8,211 nt of DNA from Pseudomonadota bacterium. GTDB taxonomy: Bacteria; Pseudomonadota; Gammaproteobacteria; Burkholderiales; Burkholderiaceae_C. Location: assembly GCA_018241985.1 (NCBI GenBank), contig JAFECV010000078.1:1-8211 (forward strand). Direction: 5' to 3'. The notes beneath the pieces are model-generated. The model had not been told where the DNA came from. It did no database searches and was given only the letters and a program-made list of their open reading frames with translations. Below are positions 1 through 6,827 of the stretch, in pieces (position 1 is the first letter of the stretch; each line of letters begins with the position of its first letter). Made by a program: the position numbers and the translations under genes.

Positions 1-1604
1 TTGCGGATCACCGAGCGCTGGCCGTAGCGAAAGCCGATGCCGGCGATCTCGATACGCCCCTGCATGCTGCCCGGCCCGCTGCCGATCGCCACCGGATGCG
101 CCGGCTCGGGCACGTTCGACACATGGTCGAGGATGTCGAAGATCCTTTTTGCGCCGGCCGCCGCCTTCTGCGTGACCGAGACGATGCGGCTCATCGAATC
201 GAGCCGCGCATAGAAGCGCCCGATGTACGCGATGAACGCGGTCAGCACGCCGACCGTGATCTGGTGCTCCGACACCAGCCAGATGCCGAACGCCCACACC
301 ACGAGCAGGCCGATCTCGGTCAGCAGCGAGACGGTCGGCGCGAAAAGCGACCAGATCCGGTTCAGCCGGTCGTTCACCGCGAGGTTGTGTTCGTTGGCGA
401 CGCGAAAGCGCTGCGCCTCGCGCTGCTCCTGCGCGAACGCCTTGACGACGCGGATGCCGGGAATCGTGTCGGCGAGCACGTTGGTGACTTCGGACCAGAC
501 CCGCCCCACCTTCTCGAACCCGGTGCGCAGCCGGTCGCGCACCACGTGGATCATCCACGCGATGAACGGCAGCGGCACCAGCGTGACCAGCGCGAGCCAG
601 GGGTCGATCGAGAACAGGATCGCCGCGGTCATCGCGATCATCAGCACGTCGGTCAGGAAGTCCAGCGCGTGCAGCGAGAGGAACACGCAGATGCGGTCGG
701 TCTCGGAGCCGATGCGCGCCATCAGGTCGCCGGTGCGCTTGCCGCCGAAATACTCGAGCGACAGGCCGAGCAGGTGGTCGAACGTCGCGGTGCGCAGGTC
801 GGCACCGATCCGCTCCGACACCAGCGCCAGGATCCAGGTGCGCGCCCAGCTTAAGGCCCAGCCAATCAGCGCGGACGCCAGCAAACCGCCGAGCAAGGCC
901 GCCACCAGCCGGACATCGATGCGATGCCCGTTCTGGAACGGGATCAGGACGTCGTCCATCAGCGGGATCGTTAGATACGGCGGGATCAGCGTGGCCGCGG
1001 TCGAGATCAGCGTCAGCACGAACCCGGTGGTGAGCTCCCTGCGGTAGGGCCGGGCAAAGCGCCACAGCCGCAGCAGCACCCAGGTCGAGGGCGGTGCATG
1101 GAGCTCCCGCGCGCACACCGGGCATTCGTCGCTGTCGGGCGGCAGCGGCGACTGGCATTGCGGGCACAGGGCGGGCTCGTCTTCGGTGGCCACCACCCCC
1201 TGCCCCTGCAGCAGCGCGAGCTGCTGCTCGAACTGCTGGATGAGCCGCAGCGCCTGCACGTTCGCGGCCAGCGTGAAGCGCCAGACCGCGAGCCGCGCGT
1301 GGGCGCCAAACAGCTCGATCGTGCCGACGCCGGCATGGTCGAAATGGCGTACGCCCAAGTCGGCGGTCAGATCCCAATGCTGCCAGCGCCCATCGCCCGG
1401 CGCCGCCGGATCGGGCTCGAACGCCCAGAGGCGGCGATTCGTCACCGCGAGCAGTCCTGTGGAAAACCGCAGCCGGCGGTCCAAGTCAACCGCGAGCGTC
1501 GCCAGCACGTTTTCATCAGCAACGAGCCGGGCACGCAGCGCCTCCTGCGCCGAACCCAAATCTGCATCCGCCGTGGCGGCAACGATCGAATGGTGATTTT
1601 GCAT
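1..1604 (-). CDS. ABC exporter with N-terminal PH-like region and zinc ribbon, cyanophycin-locus type (3' end beyond window)
   Basis: The minus strand is open from the ATG at 1602-1604 to the left edge, giving 534 residues in codons that sit on multiples of three. Residues 1-140 are soluble. VTNRRLW (54-60) followed by a strand-rich stretch resembles a bacterial PH-like fold; this is an inference. A zinc ribbon follows, with C147-x2-C150 and C161-x2-C164. The type-I exporter membrane domain begins near residue 180: TM1 about 193-213, TM2 about 233-253, then the coupling-helix motif EYFGGKRTGDLMAR (284-297). The ATPase domain starts near 517 and shows the A-loop tyrosine Y527 in FRYG. Walker A, the signature motif and Walker B lie off the left edge, so activity cannot be judged. 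The start is supported by CGGAAA just upstream on the minus strand. The gene is divergent from the cyanophycin genes; I recall ABC transporters of this type annotated as cyanophycin-metabolism-associated in Burkholderiales. The substrate is unknown. Confidence 0.9.
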   Translation of the reverse strand, partial: MQNHHSIVAATADADLGSAQEALRARLVADENVLATLAVDLDRRLRFSTGLLAVTNRRLWAFEPDPAAPGDGRWQHWDLTADLGVRHFDHAGVGTIELFGAHARLAVWRFTLAANVQALRLIQQFEQQLALLQGQGVVATEDEPALCPQCQSPLPPDSDECPVCARELHAPPSTWVLLRLWRFARPYRRELTTGFVLTLISTAATLIPPYLTIPLMDDVLIPFQNGHRIDVRLVAALLGGLLASALIGWALSWARTWILALVSERIGADLRTATFDHLLGLSLEYFGGKRTGDLMARIGSETDRICVFLSLHALDFLTDVLMIAMTAAILFSIDPWLALVTLVPLPFIAWMIHVVRDRLRTGFEKVGRVWSEVTNVLADTIPGIRVVKAFAQEQREAQRFRVANEHNLAVNDRLNRIWSLFAPTVSLLTEIGLLVVWAFGIWLVSEHQITVGVLTAFIAYIGRFYARLDSMSRIVSVTQKAAAGAKRIFDILDHVSNVPEPAHPVAIGSGPGSMQGRIEIAGIGFRYGQRSVIR

Positions 1605-1656
1605 TTTGTTTCCGTGCCGGAGCCCCAGAATCCTGGTTCTTCCGGTATCCGGTCCG

Positions 1657-1668
1657 CGGAAATTTCCG
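1657..1668. promoter_or_regulatory. Perfect palindrome CGGAAATTTCCG, candidate operator
   Basis: CGGAAATTTCCG is its own reverse complement over 12 bp. Outside it, 1655/1670, 1654/1671 and 1652/1673 also pair, interrupted by mismatches at 1656/1669 and 1653/1672. It sits in the divergent intergenic region directly beside the sigma-54-like element. A dimeric regulator site is plausible, but no regulator family can be named from the sequence. Confidence 0.35.
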
Positions 1669-1684
1669 TGGCCGCCGCGTTGCC
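1669..1684 (+). promoter_or_regulatory. Sigma-54-like -24/-12 promoter candidate for cphA'
   Basis: TGGCCGCCGCGTTGCC keeps the GG (1670-1671) and GC (1682-1683) doublets exactly 10 bases apart, and TGGC and TTGC of the RpoN consensus TGGCAC-N5-TTGCW. The mismatches are in the AC of the -24 box and the last base. Transcription would start near 1694-1696, leaving a leader of about 65 nt before cphA'. Nitrogen-linked RpoN control would suit a nitrogen-storage gene, but no NtrC site is visible and chance matches are likely in GC-rich DNA. Confidence 0.3.
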
Positions 1685-1688
1685 TGCG

Positions 1689-1708
1689 TCGTCCCACCGG
1701 GGGGACGA
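1689..1708 (+). repeat. 7-bp inverted repeat with 6-nt loop in the cphA' leader
   Basis: TCGTCCC (1689-1695) pairs perfectly with GGGACGA (1702-1708) around ACCGGG. It lies about 52 bp before the cphA' start and is not followed by a T-run, so it is not a standard terminator. It could be a DNA operator or a leader-RNA hairpin. Confidence 0.35.
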
Positions 1709-1760
1709 ACAGCCCGACCCCGATGGACAGGCGGCTTAAGCACAACAGTCTCAGCAGTAT

Positions 1761-3998
1761 ATGAGTCCAAATCCGAAAAACGACATCAAGCTGCTGCGCA
1801 TCAGTTACCTGCGCGGCCCGAACATCTGGACCTACCGCCCGGCGCTCGAAGTCTGGCTCGACCTGGGCGAACTGGAAGACCACCCCTCGAACCTGCTGCC
1901 GGGCCTGAACGAGCGGCTGCTCGCTTGGCTGCCGGCGCTGGTGGAGCACCACTGCGGCGTCGGCGAGCGCGGCGGCTTCGTGCAGCGGCTGCACGAGGGC
2001 ACCTGGGCCGGTCATGTGCTGGAACACGTGGTGATCGAGCTGCTGAACCTGGCCGGCATGCCGACCGGCTTCGGCCAGACTCGCAGCACCAGCCAACGCG
2101 GCGTCTACCGCATGGTGTTTCGCGCACGCGACGAGCAGGTGGCGCGCACCGCGCTCGCGCAGGGCCACCGGTTGCTGATGGCCGCGATCAACGACCAGCC
2201 GTTCGACGTCGCGCAGGCGGTGACCCAGCTGCGCGACCGGGTCGACGACTGCTACCTCGGACCGAGCACCGCCAGCATCGTCGCCGCGGCGACCGACCGG
2301 CGCATTCCTCACATCCGCCTGAACGCCGGCAACCTGGTCCAGCTCGGCTACGGATCGCGGCAACGCCGGATCTGGACCGCCGAAACCGAGTTCAGCAGCG
2401 CGATCGCCGCCGGCATCGCGAGCGACAAGGACCTGACGAAAAAGTTGTTGAAGTCCTGCGGCGTTCCGGTGCCGGAGGGCGAGATCGTCGACAGCCCCGA
2501 GGGCGCCTGGGCCGCGGCGCAGGAGATCGGCCTGCCGGTCGCGCTCAAGCCGAGCGATGCGAATCACGGCCGCGGGGTCGCGCTCGACCTGTCGACCGAG
2601 GCCGAGGTGCACGCCGCGTTCGCGGTTGCCCAGGCGCATGGCAGCGAGGTGATGGTCGAGCGTTTTGCGCGCGGCCACGAGCACCGGATCCTGGTGGTCG
2701 GCGGCAAGGTCGTCGCGGCGGCGCGCGGCGAGACCGCGTCGGTCGTGGGCGACGGCAGCTCGACCGTGGTCGAACTGGTCGACGCGCAGCTCAACACCGA
2801 TCCGCGGCGCGGCCTGAGCGAAGATTGCCCCCTGAACCTGGTCGAGACCCACACCGACGAGAACATCGTCCTCGAGCTGCAGCGCCAGGGCCTCGCGCCC
2901 GACAGCGTGCCCGAGGCCGGCCGTCAGGTGCTGATCCAGCGCAACGGCAATGTCGCGATCGACTGCACCGATCAGATTCATCCGTCGGTCGCCCACGCGG
3001 CTTCGCTGGCGGCTCGCGTCGTCGGGCTCGACGTGGCCGGCGTCGACCTCGTCGCCGAAGACATCTCGCGCCCGCTGCAAGACCAGGGCGGAGTGGTGGT
3101 CGAAGTCAACGCCGGCCCTGGGCTGCTGATGCACCTCAAGCCCGCCGTCGGCGCACCGCGCCCGGTCGGGAGCGCGATCGTCGATCACCTGTTCCCCGAA
3201 GAGCCGGGGAGCCGCCCGCCCGGGCGGATTCCGATCGTCGGCGTGGCCGGCAACAACGACACGCAGATTCTTGCGCGGCTGGTCGCCTGGCTGATCCACC
3301 TCGGCGGCAGCCGAGTCGGGCTCGCTTGCCGCGACGGCCTGTTTCTCGATCGGCGCCGCGTCTCGCACGGCAATTGCGCCCGCTTCGACGCGGCGCGCCG
3401 GCTGCTGATGAATGTCGCGGTGCAGGCCGCGGTCATCGAGAACGGCGCCGAAGCCATTCTGCGCGACGGCCTCGCCTACGACCGCTGCCTGGTCGGCGTC
3501 GTGACCGATTTCGACGGCGCGGCGGAGCTGGGCGAATTCGACATCTCCGAGACCGAACAGATGGCCCGGGTGCTGCGCACCCAGGTCGACACCGTGCTGC
3601 CGCACGGCGCCGCGGTGCTCAATGCCGCCGACGAAGCGGTGGCGGCGCTGGCGCCGTTGTGCGACGGCGAGGTGATCCTGTACGCGGACGATCCGCTGGC
3701 GCCGGCGATCGCATCGCATCGCACCAAGGGCGGTCGCGCGGTGTTCGTACGCGGCGGCGCGGTGGTCCTCGCCACCGGCACCACCGAGGTCGTGCTGGCG
3801 AGTCTGAACCGGCTGATGGGCCGCCATCAACGCGGCGCGCCGGCCGCCGCGGAAGCGCTGCGCCGCAGCCTGCTCGCCGCGGTTGCGACCACCTGGGCGC
3901 TGGGCATTTCGAACGACCTGATCGCGGTCGGCATCGAGACCTTCGACCCGGACCTGAAGCCGTACTTCACGACGCCCGAGCCGTTTGCCGCGAACTAG
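1761..3998 (+). CDS. cphA': Cyanophycin synthetase paralogue (CphA2/CphA'-like) with degraded Mur-ligase domain
   Basis: This 745-residue protein aligns along most of its length with the downstream CphA. The N domain (about 1-160) carries HVLEH at 85-89, an HxxEH motif like that of inverzincin peptidases. The ATP-grasp domain (about 165-480) has DKDLTKKLL (222-230), the nucleotide loop NHGRG (268-272) and the metal-binding end EVNAGPG (448-454). The Mur-like domain starts near 488, but its P-loop reads GNNDTQ (497-502) where active enzymes have GTNGKT, so the lysine is replaced by T501. The motif TNIGAGDHLG has become TDFDGAAELG (582-591), losing the histidine. The protein stops before the Mur C-terminal domain. 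Arg ligation by this subunit is therefore very unlikely. Cyanobacterial CphA2 enzymes, which polymerise beta-Asp-Arg dipeptides, show comparable Mur loss; whether this one does the same is inference. The start is the ATG at 1761, since TAA at 1737 closes the frame upstream; the ribosome site is weak. Confidence 0.9.
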   Translation: MSPNPKNDIKLLRISYLRGPNIWTYRPALEVWLDLGELEDHPSNLLPGLNERLLAWLPALVEHHCGVGERGGFVQRLHEGTWAGHVLEHVVIELLNLAGMPTGFGQTRSTSQRGVYRMVFRARDEQVARTALAQGHRLLMAAINDQPFDVAQAVTQLRDRVDDCYLGPSTASIVAAATDRRIPHIRLNAGNLVQLGYGSRQRRIWTAETEFSSAIAAGIASDKDLTKKLLKSCGVPVPEGEIVDSPEGAWAAAQEIGLPVALKPSDANHGRGVALDLSTEAEVHAAFAVAQAHGSEVMVERFARGHEHRILVVGGKVVAAARGETASVVGDGSSTVVELVDAQLNTDPRRGLSEDCPLNLVETHTDENIVLELQRQGLAPDSVPEAGRQVLIQRNGNVAIDCTDQIHPSVAHAASLAARVVGLDVAGVDLVAEDISRPLQDQGGVVVEVNAGPGLLMHLKPAVGAPRPVGSAIVDHLFPEEPGSRPPGRIPIVGVAGNNDTQILARLVAWLIHLGGSRVGLACRDGLFLDRRRVSHGNCARFDAARRLLMNVAVQAAVIENGAEAILRDGLAYDRCLVGVVTDFDGAAELGEFDISETEQMARVLRTQVDTVLPHGAAVLNAADEAVAALAPLCDGEVILYADDPLAPAIASHRTKGGRAVFVRGGAVVLATGTTEVVLASLNRLMGRHQRGAPAAAEALRRSLLAAVATTWALGISNDLIAVGIETFDPDLKPYFTTPEPFAAN

Positions 3999-4043
3999 CA
4001 TGGAACACCCCCAGTCTTTGCGCACTGCGTGTCGCTTCGCCAA

Positions 4044-4060
4044 CCCCCTCTGCGAGGGGG
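4044..4060. repeat. 7-bp GC hairpin with 3-nt loop, possible attenuator
   Basis: CCCCCTC (4044-4050), loop TGC, GAGGGGG (4054-4060): a perfect stem 46 bp after the cphA' stop codon. No T-run follows, so intrinsic termination is not supported. Such a stem could protect the 3' end of the upstream message or reduce read-through into cphA. Confidence 0.5.
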
Positions 4061-4081
4061 CGCACCCAGCGGCCTGGCAGA

Positions 4082-4121
4082 GCCAGCTCCGCGGCTGCCC
4101 GCGCATGGCCAGCTCCGCGGC
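4082..4121 (+). repeat. 14-bp direct repeat within the intergenic repeat
   Basis: GCCAGCTCCGCGGC occurs at 4082-4095 and again at 4108-4121, a 26-bp period. The intervening 12 bp are not repeated. It is an internal feature of the repeat region between the two synthetase genes. Confidence 0.55.
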
Positions 4122-4197
4122 CTTCTGCTCCTGCGCGTTTCATGCGTCGCGGGTGGCACCCAGCGCAATGGACCACTGAGATCGAAAGAACCCGAAC

Positions 4198-6804
4198 ATG
4201 GAAGTCTCACGCATCCGGATCCTGCGCGGCCCGAACCTGTGGTGCCGGCACACCGCGCTCGAGGCCGTCGTGTCGTGCGCGCCGGCCGAGCGCTCGATCG
4301 CCGAACTGCCGGACTTCGAATCCCGGGTGCGCGAGCTGTTTCCGGCGATCGGTCCGCTGCAGCGCAGCGGCACCCAGGGTCCGGCCTCGCTGGCTCATGT
4401 GCTCGAAGCGGCGACGCTGACGCTGCAGACCCAGGCCGGTTGCCCGGTCACCTTCAGCCGCACCGCGGCCACGGTCGAGATCGGCGTGTACCAGGTCGTC
4501 GTCGCCTACAGTGAAGAAGCGGTCGGCCGCGTCGCGTTCGAGCTGGCTCAGGCACTGGTGCAGGCGGCGCTGAACCACACCGGCTTCGATCTGGCCGCCG
4601 CGATTGCACGGCTGCGCGAGACCGACGAGGACGAACGGCTCGGGCCCAGTACCGGCGCGATCGTCAGTGCCGCCGCCGCTCGCGGCATCCCGTGGCGCCG
4701 GTTGACCCAGGGCAGCTTGGTGCAGTTCGGCTGGGGTTCGCGCCAGCGCCGCATCCAGGCGGCCGAGGTGGACGCGACCAGCGCGGTGGCGGAAGCAATC
4801 GCGCAGGACAAGGACCTGACCAAGAAGCTGCTGTACGCGGCCGGGGTGCCGGTGCCGTTCGGCCGTCCGGTGGCCGATGCCGCAGACGCCTGGGCCGCGG
4901 CCTGCGAGATCGGCCTGCCGGTCGTCGTCAAGCCGCAGGGCGGCAACCAGGGCAAGGGGGTCACCGCCAACGTTGCGAGCCGGGAGCATCTGGAAGCCGC
5001 GTTCCAGGCGGCGGCCGAAATCGGCGACGTGATGGTCGAGAAGTATCTGTCCGGCAACGACTTTCGCCTGCTGGTGGTGGGCGACAAGCTGGTCGCCGCC
5101 GCGCGGCGCGAGCCGCCGCACGTGACCGGCGACGGCATCCATACCGTGCGCGAGCTGGTGGACCGGATCAACGCTGACCCGCGGCGCGGCGACGGCCATG
5201 CGACCTCGCTGACCCGGGTCCGGGTCGACGAGATCGCGGTGGCCCGCCTCGGCGCGCAGGGCCTGACCCCTGAATCGGTCCCGGCCAAGGGTCGGCGCAT
5301 CGTGCTGCGCGTCAACGCGAACCTGAGCACCGGCGGCACCGCCACCGACGTGACTGACGACGTCCACCCCGAGATCGCCGCCAACGCGGTCGCCGCAGCG
5401 CAGATGGTCGGGTTGCATGTCTGCGGCGTCGACATGGTGTGCGAGAGCGTGCTGCGGCCGATGCGCGAACAGCATGGCGGGATCGTCGAGGTCAACGCCG
5501 CCCCCGGGCTGCGCATGCACCTGTCGCCTTCGTTCGGCAAAGGCCGTGCGGTCGGCGAGGCGATCATGTCGCATCTGTTCGCCAACGGCGACGACGGCCG
5601 CATCCCGGTGGTCGCCGTCACCGGCACGAACGGCAAGACCACGACCGCGCGGCTGATCGCGCATCTGCTGGCGGGCAGCGCGCTGCGCGTCGGCTTGACC
5701 AATACCGACGGGATCTGGGTCAACGGCCAACAGATCGACAGCGGCGACTGCAGCGGGCCGCGCAGCGCGCGCAGCGTGCTGATGCACCCCGACGTCGACG
5801 CGGCCGTGTTCGAGACCGCCCGCGGCGGGATGCTGCGCGAGGGCCTGGGGTTCGACCGCTGCCAAGTGGCAGTGGTCACCAACATCGGCGCGGGCGACCA
5901 TCTGGGGCTGAACTTCATCACCACGGTCGAAGACCTGGCGGTGCTGAAAAGGGTCATCGTGCAGAACGTCGCGTCCAACGGCTATGCGGTGCTGAATGCG
6001 GCCGATGCTATGGTCCAGGCGATGGCGTCGAGCTGCCCCGGCCAGGTGATCTTCTTTGCCGCGGACCATCACCTGCCGGCGATGGCGACGCAGCGCGCGC
6101 AGGGCCGGCGCATGGTGTACGTGGACGACGGCGCAATCGTGGCCGCCGAAGGCTCCTGGCGCGAGCGCATCGAACTGGCCGAGATCCCGATCACCGCGAA
6201 CGGGGCGATCGCCTTCCAGGTCGAGAACGTGATGGCCGCGGTCGCGGCGGCGTGGGGCGTGGGCCTGGACTGGGACACGATTCGTCGCGGCCTGGCCAGC
6301 TTCTCGAGCGACGCCGGCCATGTGCCGGGCCGGTTCAACCTGATGCAGTACCGCGGCGCGACGGTGATCGCCGACTACGGCCACAACCCCGACGCGATGC
6401 GTGCGCTGGCGGCCGCGGTGCAGGCCATGCCGGCGCGCCGCCGCAGCGTCGTGATCAGCGGCGCCGGCGACCGCCGCGACGAGGACATCCGCGAGCAGAC
6501 CGCGATCCTCGGCGATGTGTTCGACGACGCGATCCTGTACCAGGATGCCTGCCAGCGCGGCCGCGCCGACGGCGAGGTGCTGGCGCTGCTGCGCGCCGGG
6601 CTGGCGCACGCCAGGCAAACGAGCCACGTCTCCGAGATCCGCGGCGAGTTCGCCGCGATCGACGCCGCACTCGAGCGGCTGGAGCCGGGCGATCTGTGCC
6701 TGGTCCTGGTCGACCAGGTCGAGCAGGCACTGGCGCACCTGGCGCGGCGCGTCGCCGAGGCCGGGCAGGAAGTCGCTCCGATCGAAGCCGCGGTCGCTCC
6801 CTGA
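4198..6804 (+). CDS. cphA: Cyanophycin synthetase with intact ATP-grasp and Mur-ligase domains
   Basis: This enzyme of 868 residues, near the usual family length, alternately adds Asp to the poly-Asp backbone and Arg to each Asp side chain, using ATP in the cytoplasm. The N domain covers about 1-145. The ATP-grasp domain (about 148-462) has DKDLTKKLL (204-212), the nucleotide loop NQGKG (250-254) and EVNAAPGLRMHL (431-442), the metal-binding end. The Mur-ligase-like domain (about 468-868) has the intact P-loop GTNGKTTT (476-483), the TNIGAGDHLG motif (561-570, H568) and the C-terminal DYGHNPDA (726-733). The N domain reads HVLEA at 67-71, so the HxxEH motif of the upstream paralogue has lost its second histidine. 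The first loop histidine seen in the paralogue (NHGRG) is glutamine here. The start ATG 4198 has a weak GAAAGA site about 8 nt upstream. The gene lies 199 bp after cphA' and 23 bp before an MFS gene, so co-transcription is likely at least downstream. Confidence 0.95.
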   Translation: MEVSRIRILRGPNLWCRHTALEAVVSCAPAERSIAELPDFESRVRELFPAIGPLQRSGTQGPASLAHVLEAATLTLQTQAGCPVTFSRTAATVEIGVYQVVVAYSEEAVGRVAFELAQALVQAALNHTGFDLAAAIARLRETDEDERLGPSTGAIVSAAAARGIPWRRLTQGSLVQFGWGSRQRRIQAAEVDATSAVAEAIAQDKDLTKKLLYAAGVPVPFGRPVADAADAWAAACEIGLPVVVKPQGGNQGKGVTANVASREHLEAAFQAAAEIGDVMVEKYLSGNDFRLLVVGDKLVAAARREPPHVTGDGIHTVRELVDRINADPRRGDGHATSLTRVRVDEIAVARLGAQGLTPESVPAKGRRIVLRVNANLSTGGTATDVTDDVHPEIAANAVAAAQMVGLHVCGVDMVCESVLRPMREQHGGIVEVNAAPGLRMHLSPSFGKGRAVGEAIMSHLFANGDDGRIPVVAVTGTNGKTTTARLIAHLLAGSALRVGLTNTDGIWVNGQQIDSGDCSGPRSARSVLMHPDVDAAVFETARGGMLREGLGFDRCQVAVVTNIGAGDHLGLNFITTVEDLAVLKRVIVQNVASNGYAVLNAADAMVQAMASSCPGQVIFFAADHHLPAMATQRAQGRRMVYVDDGAIVAAEGSWRERIELAEIPITANGAIAFQVENVMAAVAAAWGVGLDWDTIRRGLASFSSDAGHVPGRFNLMQYRGATVIADYGHNPDAMRALAAAVQAMPARRRSVVISGAGDRRDEDIREQTAILGDVFDDAILYQDACQRGRADGEVLALLRAGLAHARQTSHVSEIRGEFAAIDAALERLEPGDLCLVLVDQVEQALAHLARRVAEAGQEVAPIEAAVAP

Positions 6805-6827
6805 GGCGACGCAGCGCGGACGGCCGC

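Larger units (their letters stand above)
1605..1760. promoter_or_regulatory. Divergent intergenic control region between the ABC exporter and cphA'
   Basis: This 156-bp stretch separates two divergent start codons and must hold the promoters for both directions unless one lies inside a gene. It is less GC-rich near its left end. It contains a perfect 12-bp palindrome, a sigma-54-like sequence and a 7-bp inverted repeat, listed separately. I see no convincing sigma-70 -35/-10 pair on either strand. A stop codon in the cphA' frame (TAA at 1737-1739) limits how far upstream that gene could start. Confidence 0.6.
3999..4197. repeat. Spacer between cphA' and cphA holding a REP-like intergenic repeat
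   Basis: This 199-bp gap has no convincing gene; short open frames in it have no coding character. From about 4019 to 4170 it looks like an extragenic repeat: GTCGCTTCGCC, then a strong GC hairpin, then GCACCCAGCG at 4062-4071, which recurs at 4156-4165, plus a 14-bp tandem duplication. I recall similar hairpin-led intergenic repeats as common in Comamonadaceae genomes, but could not search. A weak ribosome site GAAAGA (4184-4189) precedes the cphA ATG. Confidence 0.5.

Noticed and set aside
96..1047. Plus-strand open frames over the ABC exporter
   Set aside because: The minus strand gives a coherent exporter with membrane helices and zinc ribbon; the plus-strand products have no recognisable features.
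3237..3998. cphA' as a pseudogene
   Set aside because: The frame is open for 745 codons, the ATP-grasp motifs and HxxEH are intact, and loss is confined to Mur catalytic positions, which fits a specialised paralogue.
3985..4179. Small gene in the spacer (64 codons)
   Set aside because: It overlaps the end of cphA', has no ribosome site and reads through the repeat and hairpin.
1925..4420. 831-codon plus-strand frame overlapping cphA' and its spacer
   Set aside because: It is an Arg/Ala/Gly-rich low-complexity translation that runs through a gene end and a repeat, so it is a frame shadow.
4207..6738. 843-codon open frame antisense to cphA
   Set aside because: Its product is rich in Arg, His, Asp and Gln without domains. 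The opposite strand encodes a complete enzyme with clear motifs. Long antisense frames are usual in GC-rich DNA.
5439..6827. N-terminal extension of the MFS protein back to 5439
   Set aside because: The extension is out-of-frame translation of cphA. The family-typical N-terminus begins at the ATG at 6828.
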